Shown here: positions 63,221-64,000 of the stretch, piece by piece
How positions within the stretch are numbered: the stretch's first letter is position 1
How the letters are laid out: each line of letters opens with the position of its first letter
Translations under genes and position numbers: made by a program
Assembly (NCBI RefSeq): GCF_000426845.1
Contig: NZ_AUGD01000008.1
Location: forward strand, 124,001-188,000
Origin: Bradyrhizobium sp. in8p8
GTDB lineage: Bacteria > Pseudomonadota > Alphaproteobacteria > Rhizobiales > Xanthobacteraceae
Reading direction: 5' to 3'
DNA: 64,000 nucleotides
Notes under the pieces: generated by a model
What the model was told of the DNA's origin: nothing
Seen by the model: only the letters and a program-made list of their open reading frames with translations
Database searches by the model: none

Positions 63221-64000
63221 TCAGAGATAGCCGGCGACGCGCAGGCGCTCGAAAGCGTCCTCGGTCTCGTGATCGAGCGCGCGCCCCGAGCGCTCCGGTA
63301 CCTTGGTCTGTTCGAGCTCGATCAGGATCTCGTCGATGTTCGAAGCGTTTGAGGCGACCGGATTGGTAATGTCCTGGTCACCCAGCGAGCGATAGCGCTT
63401 GCCGTTCCTGGCGAGGTACAACGGAATGATCGGGATGTTCTCGCGCTTGGTGTAGGCCCAGATGTCGGCCTCGGTCCAATGCAGGATCGGATGGATGCGC
63501 AGATGCGCGCCCTGCGGCGGCGAGGCGTTGAAATGATCCCAGAACTCCGGCGGCTGGTCGCGCACATCCCAATTGCCTTCGAGGCCGCGCGGCGAGAACA
63601 CGCGCTCCTTGGCGCGCGTCGCCTCCTCGTCGCGGCGGATGCCGGCGATCAGGCCGTCGAAGCCGTATTTGGCGAGCGCCATCTTGAGGCCCTCGGTCTT
63701 GCGCGCGGCGGAACGCGCGGCCGGCGGCAGCGTCGGGTCGACGGCATCGATCGGCGGGCAGGGCTCGACGCGCAAATCGAGATCCCATTCTTTGCCGTAA
63801 TGATCGCGGAAGCGATACATCTCCGGAAACTTCTTGCCGGTATCGACGTGAAGAGCCGGGAACGGCATCTTGCCGAAGAAGGCTTTCCGCGCCAGCCAGA
63901 TCATCACGTTGGAATCTTTCCCGAGCGACCACAACAAGGCGATCTTCTTCAGCCGGGCAAAAGCCTCGCGGAAGATGTAGATGCTCTGCGCCTCGAGCTG
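63221..64000 (-). CDS. cysD: sulfate adenylyltransferase subunit 2 CysD, 5' end outside the window
   Basis: The last 259 codons are visible; the start lies beyond base 64000. The PP-loop reads LLWSLGKDSNVMIWLARKA where E. coli-type CysD has SIGKDSSVMLHLARKA, and LHVDTGKKFPEMYRFRD is also a variant of the usual LHVDTxWKFxxM. Later blocks are standard (GIRRDEEATRAKER, HFNASPPQGAHLRI, HWTEADIWAY). CysD provides the ATP-sulfurylase active site that CysN regulates by GTP hydrolysis. It is the first visible gene of the cysD-cysNC operon. Confidence 0.93.
   Translation of the reverse strand, partial: QLEAQSIYIFREAFARLKKIALLWSLGKDSNVMIWLARKAFFGKMPFPALHVDTGKKFPEMYRFRDHYGKEWDLDLRVEPCPPIDAVDPTLPPAARSAARKTEGLKMALAKYGFDGLIAGIRRDEEATRAKERVFSPRGLEGNWDVRDQPPEFWDHFNASPPQGAHLRIHPILHWTEADIWAYTKRENIPIIPLYLARNGKRYRSLGDQDITNPVASNASNIDEILIELEQTKVPERSGRALDHETEDAFERLRVAGYL

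Overview
The window reads as chromosomal DNA of a high-GC alphaproteobacterium, most likely Bradyrhizobium or a close relative in the Nitrobacteraceae. The reasons are the membrane-anchored cytochrome CycM, a DUF2865 protein, a Yej-type peptide importer, a urt-ure nitrogen cluster behind a sigma-54 promoter, EcfG-type stress promoters, CtrA-like sites at pilus genes, and intergenic palindromes of the kind scattered through these genomes. I see no rRNA, tRNA, CRISPR array, insertion sequence, prophage or origin. Nearly everything is core-like; novelty lies in regulation and small genes.

Layout. 0-9.4 kb: tail of an ArsR-type regulator, a glutathione S-transferase, the metF-metH methionine pair, a flavin-dependent oxidoreductase, pheA and kdsB, and cycM. 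10-18 kb: an oligopeptide ABC importer with two tandem binding proteins plus yejB, yejE and yejF. 17.9-22.1 kb: an NlpC/P60 peptidase, an M17 aminopeptidase and a metallophosphoesterase. 22.2-35.2 kb: a complete tad/cpa Flp-pilus locus. tadD stands alone; tadC, tadB, cpaF, cpaE, cpaD, cpaC and cpaB form one reverse-strand operon; cpaA, a 48-residue membrane protein and the 54-residue Flp pilin follow; and on the forward strand are a sterol-desaturase-like gene, a stand-alone secretin N-domain protein and two TadE/TadG minor pilins. 35.3-37.7 kb: a cold-adaptation-like group (cold-shock protein, an extended IF-1, an RhlE helicase). 38-50.3 kb: a 14-gene forward-strand run, urtABCDE (urea import) then ureD, ureA, ureB, an HD hydrolase, ureC, a small monooxygenase, ureE, ureF and ureG. 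50.6-54.1 kb: an HWE-type sensor kinase with a degenerate ATP site, a TetR regulator and an OpgC-type acyltransferase. 54.3-58.7 kb: a cluster of small envelope and stress genes carrying four consensus and one near-consensus EcfG promoters. 58.8-64 kb: malate synthase G, then cysD and a cysN-cysC fusion for sulfate activation.

How they work together. The urt-ure block is one nitrogen-scavenging module: urea is bound, imported, then split to ammonia by a nickel urease whose accessory proteins are encoded in the same run. Upstream are a sigma-54 promoter and two NtrC-like sites 32 bp apart. The pilus block contains all parts for Flp pili, and most of its transcription units have a TTAA-N7-TTRN/TTTA CtrA-like pair, suggesting cell-cycle control. 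The 54-59 kb block looks like a local piece of the general stress regulon: envelope remodelling (L,D-transpeptidase, DUF883 and holin-like membrane proteins, an AI-2E family transporter, CsbD).
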